Below the pieces are notes generated by a model, which saw only the letters and a program-made list of their open reading frames with translations, was not told the origin of the DNA and did no database searches. The translations under genes and the position numbers were made by a program. A stretch of 23,119 bases of DNA from Lingula anatina (Eukaryota > Brachiopoda > Lingulata > Lingulida > Lingulidae), in assembly GCF_001039355.2 (NCBI RefSeq), contig NW_019775602.1:27721-50839 (forward strand), in the 5' to 3' direction. The first letter of the stretch is position 1. Every line of letters starts with the position of its first letter. This document shows, one piece after another, positions 8,400 to 19,000 of the stretch.

Positions 8400-10712
8400 A
8401 TCAAACCAAGAAAATATATTTTGATTGCTTTTTATATAAGGTTAGTATTTTTAGCAATAGAGGTGGGATATTAAAGTTGTGGAATTTTTAACTATAAAAA
8501 AATATGAAAAATATTTCCAATGGTTATAGGCATTCTATTTGTGAAGATGAAGTTTTGTAAAGAAATATTTCCATACTGGTAATTATGTAATTAAATTTAT
8601 ATTTGAAGTTGGTAAATAATCTGTACAGCAACTTTTTTTTATGAGAAATGCTTTAGCTTTAGTATAAAGGTTGTGATGTGTAGGGGTAGTGTTAACAGCT
8701 ATTGAAGGTAAGAGTTAAAAGGATAAAAACTCTTCATATGAGATCTTTATGTATGAGATTTTTATTTCACAATGAAAACATTGTGAACAACTCATTGAAA
8801 TGAAATGTAGTTTGTTTTACTAAAAAAGGGTAATTATAGCTATTTTTATGATATCTGAACTTGTTTTCAGTCCACGTGTCTTTCATTGATGGCTATACTT
8901 TGTTATAATCTCTTAAGAGAAAAAACAAGGAGTAACTTTGAATGTAAAAATTGATCCATTAACCATTGGTAAGTGTGGGAAAATTGTCGTTTACTCAAGA
9001 AAAATTCATTTTTGGTCAAAATGAAGAGTTATTATTCCTTTAAGAGTTTGGAAATTTTATTACTTCTGTATTATAATAGACATGCTGAAAACTTTTTAGA
9101 AAGAGTGGTGTACCAGGAGAATCTGACTCCCTTAAAATGTGACTCACCAGTCAAATTTTCATAAGGAAAATGTGATTTCTCTACACGAAATTTTGTCTCC
9201 CCCCACAAAACTTAATAAATGTGTCTTTATTTGAGTATACCACTTTTATATTGTAGTATGCATAATGAAGGATACATTTGCTCTTTTTGGTAGTTTGCAG
9301 GTAAAAATTTTAATGAGAAAATAAGAAAACGAAAAAATGTGTATTTTATTATCTAATGACTCCCCCATGAAAAAGGTTTCCATTTGATGGGGGAAGTCAG
9401 ATTTTCATTATGAAATTTTGATGGGGGGAGTCAAATTTTCATGGGAGCTAGTTTTTCATGTTACACTGGACAACTGGACTGGCAATATTTAAACATTAGT
9501 TGGACTGAATAGATTTTGTTGGACTGAAAATCACTCTATTCCTTTGAGATAGATACTACTGGGATGATTAGGGTAGCTTACTTTGTTTGTGAATGTGATA
9601 GGTTTGAAATGGAAGGGGCAAAGCAGTTTGGGGCAGTTCTTAAAATTAATGTCAATCCTGTGGACTGACCAAGTCCAATTCTTAACCAGTCAAGTTTCTC
9701 AATCATGAGTGATGGGATGGACAGTTTCAGCTCGTCTGTTATAATATCATAACAAATGGAAAAAATGAGATTATAAAGAAGTTGAATTTTAAGTATAAGA
9801 TTTCAAAAATATTTTCAATTGTTAGGTATTTAATTTGTGAAAGGAAGTTTTGTAAATAGGTGTTGCTATACTAAATTATATTAAATGTGCTCACTTTATC
9901 TATTTATATTTAATCATTGTGAGCAAATGAAGGAAATATATTTTGATTGCTTTTGATACAAAGTTAGTATTGTTAGGAATAAGGATGGGATTTTTGGGAA
10001 ATTCTAAGTATGAAGCTGGTATATAATATATCCTTTTTTTTCTGAGAAATGTTTTAGCTTTGGTGATGTGTAGGTGTGTTAACTGCTATGGAAGGTAAGA
10101 GTTAAGGGTTTGGAAAATTTATTACATCTGTATTATAATATCATGACAAATGAAAAAGATGATATTTTAAAGTAGTGGAATTCTAACTATTAAAGATCAA
10201 AAATATTTTTTATGGATATAGGCATTTAATTTGTGAAATATTAAGTTTTGTTAATAGGTGTTGTTATACTAAACTACATTAAATGTGCCCACTTTATCCA
10301 TTTCAAACATATCTAATCAATATGAACAAATGAAGAAAATATATCTTGATTGCTTTTGATATGAAGTTAGTATTTTTAGGAATAGGGTTAGGATTTTAAA
10401 GTTGTGGAATTCTAAGTATTTTTAGGAATAGGGATGGGATTTTAAAGAAGTGGAATTCTAACTATAAATAAAAATTATGAAAAATAGTTTCAATGGTTAT
10501 AGGTATTCTAAATGTGAACATGAGGTTTTGTAAAGAAGTGTTACCACACTGAAAATTATGTAATCAAATTTATATCCTTAAGTTGGTAAATAATATGTAC
10601 AACAACTGTTTTTTATGAGAAATGCTTTAGCTTTAGTGTAATGTAAAGGTTATGATGTGTAGGTGTGTTAACTGCTATGGAAAGTAAGAACCAAGGGTTC
10701 GGAAAACTTATT
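8400..10712 (+). repeat. Diverged direct repeats within intron 1
   Basis: A block beginning ttgattgctttt, continuing gttagtatttttag, aaagttgtggaattcta and atgagaaatgctttagcttt, and ending ggtaagagtt, occurs at about 8420-8720, 9940-10110 and 10345-10700, with a partial copy at 10125-10340. The last copy is cut at about 10712, where retrotransposon sequence starts. Confidence 0.7.
9358..9442. repeat. Short direct/inverted motif cluster
   Basis: The motif gatggggg-agtcaaattttcat occurs at 9386-9408 and 9420-9442 (34-bp spacing), and in inverted form as gactcccccat at 9358-9368. A further partial copy (agtcaaattttcat) is at 9150-9163. The inverted pair can form a hairpin. Confidence 0.6.
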
Positions 10713-11530
10713 ACTTTTGCATTTTGTATCTTGAAGTTTGCAGACGACACCACTTTAATTGGCTTAATAAGTGATAATGATGAGACCTGGTATAGAAATG
10801 ATGTCAACTCAGTTGTACAATGGTGTAAAGACAACGATTTGTTACTAAATGTAGGGAAGACTAAGGAAATGATTGTTGACTTCAGAAAGAATAGAAATGT
10901 GAAAGAACCCATTCAAATCAGTGGCACTGCAGTGAAGCAAGAAGCCAATTTTAGACTATTGGGGGTGGAGTTCAATAGCTCACTTACATGGAAGGACTAC
11001 ATAGAAAAACGAAAAAAGCGAGGCAAAGGGTTTATTTTTTAAGAAAGTTGAAGGATTTTACTTCAAATGAAATGATTTTAGCTAACTTTTACAAATGTGT
11101 TATAGAAAGTATATTAACATTCGCAATCATAGTATGGTATGGGCAGGCCATTGTAGAAGAACGCAAGCGTCTAGATATGGTCACATCAACGTGCGGCAAA
11201 ATCATCGGTCTGGAACTCCCCTCTCTAGGTGCCATCTTTACTAACAGATCAGTAACAAAAACAGAGAAAGTCATGTCTGACTATACTCACCCTGCACATG
11301 GGTTTTTTAAATTTTTACCAAGCAACTGTAGGCTTTGAACTTTTAAGGGATCTAAAAGGTTTTTAAAGAGTTTTTACCCATCTGCTGTGTCTCATTTTAA
11401 CAACAAAAATGGAAATTTATAATTTATTTATTTATAATTTGTAACCTGAATAGCAGTCCAATTTCTGTTTTATATGAATTTTATATTTGTATATTAATGG
11501 CTGAATAAACTATCTTATCTTATCTTATTT
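10713..11530 (+). mobile_element. 5'-truncated L2/CR1-type non-LTR retrotransposon
   Basis: It starts just before the reverse transcriptase catalytic box FADDTTLIGL. It continues LLLNVGKTKEMIVDFRK and FRLLGVEFNSSLTWKDYI, then after a frameshift near 11010 KARQRVYFLRKLKDF, SLGAIFTNRSVTKTEKV and THPAHGFFKFLPS. A third frame gives FLKSFYPSAVSHFNN before a stop. These are the C-terminal RT and post-RT motifs of L2/CR1-like elements. The 3' end is ggctgaataaac followed by a (TATCT)n tail at 11511-11530, the expected short-repeat end. The frames are broken and the 5' half is absent, typical of target-primed truncation. No target duplication was identified. It lies only about 60 bp before the acceptor of the main coding exon. 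Confidence 0.8.
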
Positions 11531-11613
11531 TAATATTATTTTGTTTGAAATTTTGTATATTTTAAATGACATTTTTTACTTATTCAGTTGTGGAAGATCA
11601 AAAAAGAAGAAAA

Positions 11614-14041
11614 ATGCCAAGAAAGGGAAAGCAGAGTACTTCACAAATGTTGGCAAAGAAAAGAGAAAGTATGAGAAATTTACGTCGGTCCAGATATACC
11701 ATTATGTCTGTTGTGCAAGGCAGGATCCATCAAGGCAGCGACATATTCATAGATGATACTGCTGGATCACAATGCACCTGTATGGCGTTAATGGCGCTTG
11801 TCTATAATGAAGTTAAAAATGTGAGAGAGTGGGATGCGAGTGATATTGAGACTATTCTCTACGCTGGTGATGTTGTCTATCAGAGGAATAGAGGGAGCCA
11901 AACATTTTTGCTTATAAATGAGTTGCCATCAAGAGTTGAATATAATGAAACTACCTATACTATTAATATCCAAGAATCTTTAAATGGATCGCTGAATTTA
12001 TTGGAAACACAGCTACCGTTCTACACTTTGGAAGAAGCTATAGACATTGCATATACACAAACTGGTAATTTTTTCTTCTTAATGGGCTCTGAACACTTGA
12101 GTTTTGCAACAATGGTGTTTTCAATGCATGATGGAAGGCATTTCATCTTTGATTCCCATAGTCGTAATATCAATGGGCTCGGAGATCCAAATGGGAAAGC
12201 TGTAGTTTTAGAATTAAATACACAAGTTAGTTTAGTACATTACTTGAGAGAATTGGCAGTGTCCTTGAATCTTAGTGACAGTTGTGCTTTCGAAGTGACG
12301 CCTTGTTCTGCTACTACTGCTACTGATTTGTTTCCTTCTGAACTGCAGTCATACTTTCAAAAGCAGAGACATTTTGAAGATATGCAGAAAAGAGAACAAA
12401 GAAAAGAGAGAAAAAAGGAACTAGAGTCTAAAAGCCGTGCAGACCCAGAAGTTAAAGCTGCCAGAAGAAGAAGAGAAGATACCTATCTTACCAAGCCAGA
12501 TGTAAATTTGAGGAAGAAGATCTTACAGAAAACAGTCCGTTCCAAGTCTGATGTGAAGAAGAAAATTCAAGAACGGGACTCTGAGAGGCGGGCTGAACCA
12601 AAAACCAAGGCTGCCAGACAAAGAAGAGAGAAGGCTTACCTTTCCAAGGGAAATGGTGGAACAAGAAAAAAGGAGGTACAAAGAGAACATCGTTCCAAGT
12701 CTGATGTGAAGAAGAAAATTCAAGAACGGGACTCTGAGAGGCGGGCTGAACCAAAAACCAAGGCTGCCAGACAAAGAAGAGAGAAGGCTTACCTTTCCAA
12801 GGGAAATGGTGGAACAAGAAAAAAGGAGGTACAAAGAGAACATCGTTCCAAGTCTGATGTGAAGAAGAAAATTCAAGAACGGGACTCTGAGAGGCGGGCT
12901 GAACCAAAAACCAAGGCTGCCAGACAAAGAAGAGAGAAGGCTTACCTTTCCAAGGGAAATGGTGGAACAAGAAAAAAGGAGGTACAAAGAAAACATCGTT
13001 CCAAGTCTGATGTGAAGAAGAAAATTCAAGAACGGGACTCTGAGAGGCGGGCTGAACCAAAAACCAAGGCTGCCAGACAAAGAAGACAGAAGGCTTACCT
13101 TTCCAAGGGAAATGGTGGAACAAGAAAAAAAGAGGTACAAAGAAAACATCGTAGCAAACTTGATGTAAAAAAGCGAATCCAAGAACGGGACTCTAAGAAG
13201 CGTGCTGAATTGAAAACCAAAGCTGCCAGAGAAAGAAGAGAGAAGGCTTACCTTTCCAAGGAAAATAATATATCAAGGAAGAAGCTAAAAAGAAAATCAT
13301 ATCTTTTGCAGAGGGAAATAAAAGAAAAAGAACAGGAAAGGTTAAAAAGGTATCGTGCACAAGAGCATATTAGAGAACATAGAAGGAAGTTGGACAGACA
13401 ATGGAGAAAGACCACACGTGGAGTACAATCTCAAAGACTTAAATTGCAAAAGCTAAAAGAACAGCAAACACACATAAAATTTGCCATAGAAAATTTTCAT
13501 ACAAAATGCAAGGAACTTCCTGAGTATGTGTGCTGTTGTTGTTATCGGCTTCGCTTTAAGAATCAAATACAAAAATTTCAAGAACAAAATTATACGGAAG
13601 ACATATTAATTTCCAGCAAAATTCTAGATATGGGACCAGAAAAAGTAATTTGCACCTACTGTCACCGGAAAATGTCTCAGAAGAAGGTATCACCTATTAG
13701 TTATGATGGGAATAGCATAAAAACTATGGACATGCCACAAGATATAGGAGATTTAAATCCAATTGAACAATTACTGTTAACACCTGTGATACCATTCATG
13801 AAAATTGTTTCACTGCCAAAAAGCCAGCAGCATGGAGTGCATGGTCCTATTGTTTGTGTTCCAGCCAACGTCAAAGAAACAATTACGAGATTACCTTCCT
13901 TGCCACATGAAAGTGGACTAATTAGAGTAAAATTGAAGCGAAAACTTGCATACAAAGGTCACCACCTGTACCAGAAAATTAATCCGCAAGCAGTGAAAAG
14001 AGCTTTTAATTTTCTTTTGCAAAACCATCCTGATTTTTCTG
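11614..14041 (+). CDS. Helentron protein, exon with protease-like, basic-repeat and DUF6570-like regions
   Basis: The exon begins at 11588 after a T-rich acceptor; ATG 11614 is the first in-frame start within it (MPRKGKQSTS). Residues 45-235 look like a cysteine protease of the herpesvirus-tegument/OTU-like deubiquitinase type: GSQCTC with candidate nucleophile Cys54 after oxyanion Gln53, and FDSHSRN with Asp180-x-His182. Residues 245-600 are highly basic, with 51-residue repeats. Residues 640-643 (CCCC) and 680-684 (CTYCH) supply CxxC pairs of a possible zinc site. The following IPFMKIVSLPKSQQHG and IRVKLKRKLAYKGHHLYQ are the DUF6570-like block preceding Helitron Rep. The exon ends in phase 1 at donor GTAAGT (14042). 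Read unspliced it would add Gly and Lys and stop at 14049, giving an 811-aa protein, so a separate short product is also possible. Confidence 0.85.
12538..13302 (+). repeat. 153-bp coding minisatellite (51-aa units)
   Basis: Units start at 12538, 12691, 12844, 12997 and 13150, each exactly 153 bp. The first four differ by only a few bases; the fifth is clearly diverged, and a further diverged half-unit precedes at about 12420-12537. Each encodes SKSDVKKKIQERDSERRAE, then KTKAARQRRE and KAYLSKGNGGTRKKEVQ. The charged, Lys/Arg-rich units probably form long helices and could bind nucleic acid or direct nuclear import (inference). The near identity of four copies implies recent expansion, and copy number may vary between element copies. 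Confidence 0.95.
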
Positions 14042-14340
14042 GTAAGTAATAAGTATTTGGTATCTTTAAAAATTGTCAGTATACAATTTTTTGCTGATTC
14101 TGCTGTTTAAGGTATTGTTATGTGCACACATTTCCATGTATCAATTGTATTATAAATTATAAAATTTTCAAGTTGTTACCATAGTTGAATAGAAAAGTAA
14201 TTCAAAAAGAATATGTTACATAATGTACAAATAATTTTTTTTTTCTGAATAATAATGGCATTATATGAATTTAACTACTAGTAGAATTAACAATGAGAGG
14301 ATTTTTAAGTGTTCAAAAAGAATCTATTTATCATTTCTAG

Positions 14341-14412
14341 CTATTGCCTATGATGAAAGAAGAGTCGAAAGTACTATGTTGCACCTTACAAATGAGGACA
14401 CTGAAATAACAG
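14341..14412 (+). CDS. Helentron protein, small exon (72 nt)
   Basis: Acceptor tttatcatttctag ends at 14340; donor GTAAAG starts at 14413. The exon completes the G|CT codon and encodes AIAYDERRVESTMLHLTNED then TEIT (residues 810-833), continuing the end of the DUF6570-like region. Start and end phases are both 1, so the exon can be kept or skipped without changing frame. Confidence 0.75.
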
Positions 14413-14527
14413 GTAAAGTAATTAGTAATAAAAATTAAAGTTTGTGTTAAACTAAATGATAAGAATTAAATATAACGAGTAATATCTAATATGATAAATA
14501 CTATGTATTTGATTTTTCTTCTGACAG

Positions 14528-14629
14528 ATTTAGAAACTATAAATAAGGAAACTGGGGATCAGGAAGTTTCTGAAACAACTGTAAAAGAAAAATATCAGGG
14601 AATGAAGTCTTATGAACAAGGTGAAAATG
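14528..14629 (+). CDS. Helentron protein, small exon (102 nt)
   Basis: Acceptor ttttcttctgacag ends at 14527; donor GTATGT starts at 14630. It encodes residues 834-867, beginning DLETINKETGDQEVSE, an acidic linker with no recognised domain. Phases are 1 and 1. Confidence 0.75.
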
Positions 14630-14874
14630 GTATGTACTTTTTTTTTCTGTAAATGAACTTGAGGTACCTAATAAAGATGATAATGAAAATTCAAACTTGC
14701 AACAAGTGAACTGTAGGCATGGAAATTAAATTGTGTCCTTAGTACAATATTTTAAATGATTGTTTTTATATGTTTTTACATTATTAATAGTTGCTGTGAA
14801 GTATTTTACTGTACTGTTCTGTGACATAAAATTTTCTTCGATAATTATTGTGTAACATTTTTTTTTAATTTCAG

Positions 14875-14934
14875 TGGAAATAAATATAGATGTGGAAAGA
14901 AACTCTCAAACATCAGGCAGGAAAGATCCAAATT
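14875..14934 (+). CDS. Helentron protein, duplicated micro-exon 1 (60 nt)
   Basis: Acceptor tttttaatttcag ends at 14874; donor GTAAGC at 14935. It encodes VEINIDVERNSQTSGRKDPN (residues 868-887). It is the first of three paralogous 60-nt exons and the most diverged. Phases are 1 and 1. Confidence 0.75.
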
Positions 14935-15180
14935 GTAAGCATGAAAAGCAAACTAAAATATAGTTTTTGTAATTCCCTGTGTCAATTTAGTATATTATGC
15001 ACACACATACACAAACACTTTACAATAATGGAAAAAGTAGCGAGTGATTTACTTCCATGGGATATACGAGCTCGTATATAAAAGCTACTGAAAACGTTTA
15101 TGTGATTGAATTATAGTTTCTGTAGTCCTAAGTGCCATCAAAATATTTTACAGATGTGGTATGGAAATATTTTATTGTAG

Positions 15181-15182
<2 letters not shown>

Positions 15183-15253
<71 letters not shown>

Positions 15254-15256
15254 TTT
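15183..15256. repeat. (TA)n microsatellite plus poly-T
   Basis: About 27 TA units (15183-15236) followed by about 20 T. It forms the polypyrimidine-side context of the acceptor of micro-exon 2. Confidence 0.95.
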
Positions 15257-15263
15257 ATTGCAG

Positions 15264-15323
15264 TGGAAATCAATGTAGATGTGGAAGAAAATCCAATAAC
15301 TACAAGCAAGGAACAATCAAAAT
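15264..15323 (+). CDS. Helentron protein, duplicated micro-exon 2 (60 nt)
   Basis: Preceded by a (TA)n tract and about 20 T, then attgcag; donor GTAAGC at 15324. It encodes LEINVDVEENPITTSKEQSK (residues 888-907; the first residue is completed across the junction). Homologous to the exons at 14875 and 15565 together with their flanking intron sequence. Confidence 0.75.
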
Positions 15324-15487
15324 GTAAGCATGAATAAAAAAATGAATATATATATATTTAAGGAGATAAATTCAAGTTGGGAAACAATGAAATTATAACC
15401 ATTAAAATTTACTAATATGTTAGTGTTTGTATCCTAAGTGCCATCAAAATATTTCATTGATGTGATATTAAAATATTTTATTGTAGT

Positions 15488-15492
<5 letters not shown>

Positions 15493-15539
<47 letters not shown>

Positions 15540-15562
15540 TTATTTATTTATTTATTTATTTT
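15493..15562. repeat. (TA)n and (TTTA)n microsatellite
   Basis: A TA tract (15493-15535) followed by TTTA repeats to 15562, at the position homologous to the 15183 tract, directly before the acceptor of micro-exon 3. Confidence 0.95.
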
Positions 15563-15564
15563 AG

Positions 15565-15624
15565 CGGAAACCAATGTAGATGTGGAAGAAGACCCAAGAA
15601 CTATAAGCAAGGAAGATTCAAAAT
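15565..15624 (+). CDS. Helentron protein, duplicated micro-exon 3 (60 nt)
   Basis: Preceded by (TA)n and (TTTA)n tracts ending in ttttag; donor GTAAGC at 15625. It encodes SETNVDVEEDPRTISKEDSK (residues 908-927). Phases are 1 and 1, so it joins in frame to the large last exon at 16093, where the T|AT codon gives Tyr928. Confidence 0.75.
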
Positions 15625-16092
15625 GTAAGCATGAATATTAAATGAATTTTGTGCACTACGTTATTTGTTGAATAATGAAAAACTAGAAAGTTATTTCCAT
15701 GGGATACAAAAGCCACTAAAAATGCTTATTTGTGACAGAAAATTTACAAAGAAAAAAAAACAGAAAAATTAATGTTAATGGAAACTGATCATGCTGCCCA
15801 TCAAAAGAAACCTGCCTATTTATCAAACAAAGCTACTCTGTAAATTTAAAGTAAAACAAAAATACTATAAATGAAACAGATTTTGCGGATTTTTTAAAGC
15901 AATTTGCTTCTTAACGAAAAAAACAAAAAACAAAAACACTGTAAATCTAAAGTAAAAAATACAGTTTAACAGTTATTGGGTATGTCATGCGTCTGACAGC
16001 AACAGTAACAGCAATGACTAATCAGAATGTATACAAACACTTACATGAAATATTTTGATAAATAGGATTATTGTTTTATATATATTCTTCAG
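15625..16092 (+). other. Last intron of the Helentron gene
   Basis: 468 bp, GTAAGC to a T-rich acceptor (tatattcttcag). Its first part repeats intron sequence found after micro-exon 1 (tccatgggata, then aaagc-actgaaaa-g-ttat at about 15052-15100 and 15697-15733). A-rich stretches follow; no gene is seen. Confidence 0.6.
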
Positions 16093-19000
16093 ATAATGTT
16101 GAAGATGAAGTTACAGAAACAAGTGCACCTCTTGTAACATGCCTGCAACCAGAAGATTTGTCACAGTACATATCAGATAAGTACGAAGACAGAATATTAT
16201 GTTTTGCTCCAGCAGAAAATCAACATCCTGAATCATCATTCAATAAGGAAGTGCAGTCTTTTCCAACTTTATTCCCAAATGGGAAAAATGCCTTTTCAGA
16301 AAAACGGAAGCACAAGTTAACATTTAGCCAATATATTAAAAGTAGACTGTTTTCTGCAGATACCAAATTTGCCATGAATACGCAATACATATTTTATTTA
16401 CAGTACATAAAAGAATTTCAAGAAGTTTTGTCTTCAGCAAAAATAAGTCAGAGAAAAGGTTCAGCAAAACCAGGTAACATCAGTATAGATAGTTTTGAAT
16501 CAGAAGAATCATTAAAAAACATATTAAGAAACAATGAAGGTTATAAGTTTTTAGCAAAAGTTCGTGGGTCTGCACCATATTGGGAGAGAACTATGAAAGA
16601 TCTTTGTGCTATGGTGAAGCAATTGGGTATCCCAACTTGGTTTTGCAGTTTTTCTGCAGCAGATAGACGTTGGAAAGAAATTGTCCATGCAATTCTTAAA
16701 TCCCAAGGAAAACCAGTCCCTGATGAGATGGATTGGTCAGAACACTGTAAGGTTATTAATAGTAATCCAGTTATTGCTGCAGCCATGTTTGATAAGCGTA
16801 CAAATCATCTAATCAATGATCTTATCAAGTCTTCCTCATGTCCAATTGGTAATGTGATAGATTTTTTTTATAGGATAGAATTTCAGCAAAGGGGGTGGCC
16901 ACACATTCATGCTTTATTTTGGGTTAAGGATGCACCTGTGCTTGATAGATCTGAGGAAAAAGAGGTAACAGATTTCATTGACAAGTTTGTTAATTGTAGC
17001 TTGCCACATGAAGAAGAAGCATTATTTGAAAAAGTATCTAAATTGCAAATGCATAGCAAAAATCATTCTCGTAGTTGCAGGAAAGGGAACCAAACTTGTA
17101 GATTCAATTTTCCTAGACCAGTATCTACCAGAACTTTTGTATGTAAGCCCATAAAGTTAGATGAAGAGAAGCCAAAACATATCATTCGAAAAGCAGCCAG
17201 GGAAGCATTAGAGAAATTGGCAACCATAACTAGTGATGAAAAAAATATATCTCTTACAGCTCAACAATGTTTAGAGTTAGCAGGCATGACGCAGGAGGGG
17301 CTTGAATATTCAATGGGCATTCTAGCTAGGAAAACCATCATAGTTTTAAAGCGGGAACCGAAGGAATGTTGGGTTAATCAGTATAATCCACATTTATTAG
17401 AAGCGTGGGATGCCAATATTGATATACAATATATTGTAGATGCCTATGCATGCATTTGTTATATAGTATCCTACATTTCAAAGAAAGAGAGTGAAGAGGG
17501 TGAACTTTTAAAGGCTGCTCAAAAGGAAGCTAGGGAAGGAAATACTGAAGCTGTCAATGAGCTTAAAACACTAGGGAAAGTATATATTACTCATAGAGAA
17601 ATTAGTGTTATGGAAGCTATATACAGATGCACAGGCATGAAACTAAAGTCTTCAAGTAGAGAAGTGCGCTGGATAGCAGCAGATAAAGATGCAACAAGGT
17701 TGTCTTTGCCGCTAAACATTTTAAAACAACAAGCTAGGGAGAAGAGATTGGATCAAATATGGGCAAAGTCAGATTTAGAGAGGTACTGGAATAGGCCAGA
17801 TAACAGAAAATTTGAGAATATGTCCCTTGCACACTTTGTTGCCAATTACAGAATGTATGGCTCCAAAGTGGGCAAAAAAAGCAAAGAAAACTCAGGGAGT
17901 GATAATGATGATAGTGATAATGAGGGTAAAGAAGACATTGCCTTATTAAACAACTTTGGGTATATCAGTGCACGACGTAGGCCAATTGTGATTAGGTATT
18001 TAAAGGGGTCAGTAGACCGTGATCCAGAAAGATATTATGAAAATAGACTGCGTCTGTTTTTTCCCCATAGAGGTCAAGATATTTTACCTTCTGCTTTCAC
18101 ATCATATGAAACTTTTCATAACAATGCTTCTTTTGTCTTTAATGATGATGATATTCCTATTTGTGAGATAGTTAACACTAACAGTGCCCCTTTTGAGAAA
18201 GATGCAGAGGTAATTGATACAGCTCTGCAGCGTTCGTATGATGATCATGAAGATGCTTGGGCAGATATTGCTCCAGGAGCAGAGGAGCAGAGAATTGATG
18301 ATAAAATGGAACAAGTGTTGCCCATTGAAAGTGATGATAAAACTGAAGAAGTACAGTTACCAGATTTAGACCAAACATTACCAGATAAAAATCCATACCC
18401 AAAAACAAACTTACTAACTGAAAACCTAAAGTCCCAAATTTCATTAAAACAAGCAGAAAAAATGGTTCAGTCCATGAATATTCAACAACTCCAAATCTTT
18501 AATTATATGCGTAAGTGGTGCCTTCATAAAAGTCAAGGCAAAAATCCCAAACCGTTTCACATTTTTCTAACTGGTGGAGCTGGCACAGGCAAAACACATG
18601 TTATAAATGCTTTCAGGTTTGAAGCAGAACGTATTCTGACATCAAATGGCAACTCACCCAATGAAGAGCCTGATGACATAAAAGTTCTGTTAGTGGCATA
18701 TACTGGAACAGCCACTTTTAATATACAGGGCCAAACGATTCATTCTGCTTTTGCTATCCGAAGCCAAAAAGGTAAAGACAGAAAAAAATATGTACCACTT
18801 GGTGAAGAGTTGTTAACAGAACTTCGAGTAAAATACAGGAATCTTCAAATTTTGATTATTGATGAAATTTCAATGGTTGGCCAGAATATGATGACAAACA
18901 TTAGCCAGCGACTTAACCAAATTAAACAAACCACTTTCGTAGAATCTATTTTTGGACAAATCAGTGTTTTGGCAGTAGGCGACTTTTATCAAGTAGCACC

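Larger units (their letters stand above)
8193..11587 (+). other. Putative intron 1 of the Helentron gene
   Basis: The interval opens with GTAAGT and ends with a T-rich tract and AG (tttttacttattcag, ending 11587). It is about 3.4 kb, AT-rich, and holds diverged repeats and a dead retrotransposon but no other convincing gene. The short frame at 8973-9164 has no recognisable motif. Confidence 0.45.

Noticed and set aside
10613-10912. Minus-strand 99-codon frame
   Set aside because: It is antisense to the reverse transcriptase motifs FADDTT and LLLNVGKTKE, which are clearly on the plus strand.
11566-11613. ATG at 11566 as start of the protease-like exon
   Set aside because: It lies upstream of the acceptor AG at 11586-11587, within predicted intron, and encodes a non-conserved hydrophobic lead; ATG 11614 follows the splice site.
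12488-13182. Two long minus-strand open frames (211 and 219 codons)
   Set aside because: They are the complement of the 153-bp coding repeat; a stop-free unit of length divisible by three stays open when repeated. The plus strand has the recognised domains.
14890-15081. Plus-strand 63-codon frame starting in micro-exon 1
   Set aside because: It reads the exon out of the phase that links all neighbouring exons and runs into intron sequence.
15128-15641. Short frames rich in Tyr-Ile repeats
   Set aside because: They are translations of the (TA)n microsatellites.
16071-16092. Translation start at 16071 for the Rep-helicase frame
   Set aside because: The codon there is TTG, not ATG, and the polypyrimidine acceptor ending at 16092 with phase agreement favours splicing from upstream exons.
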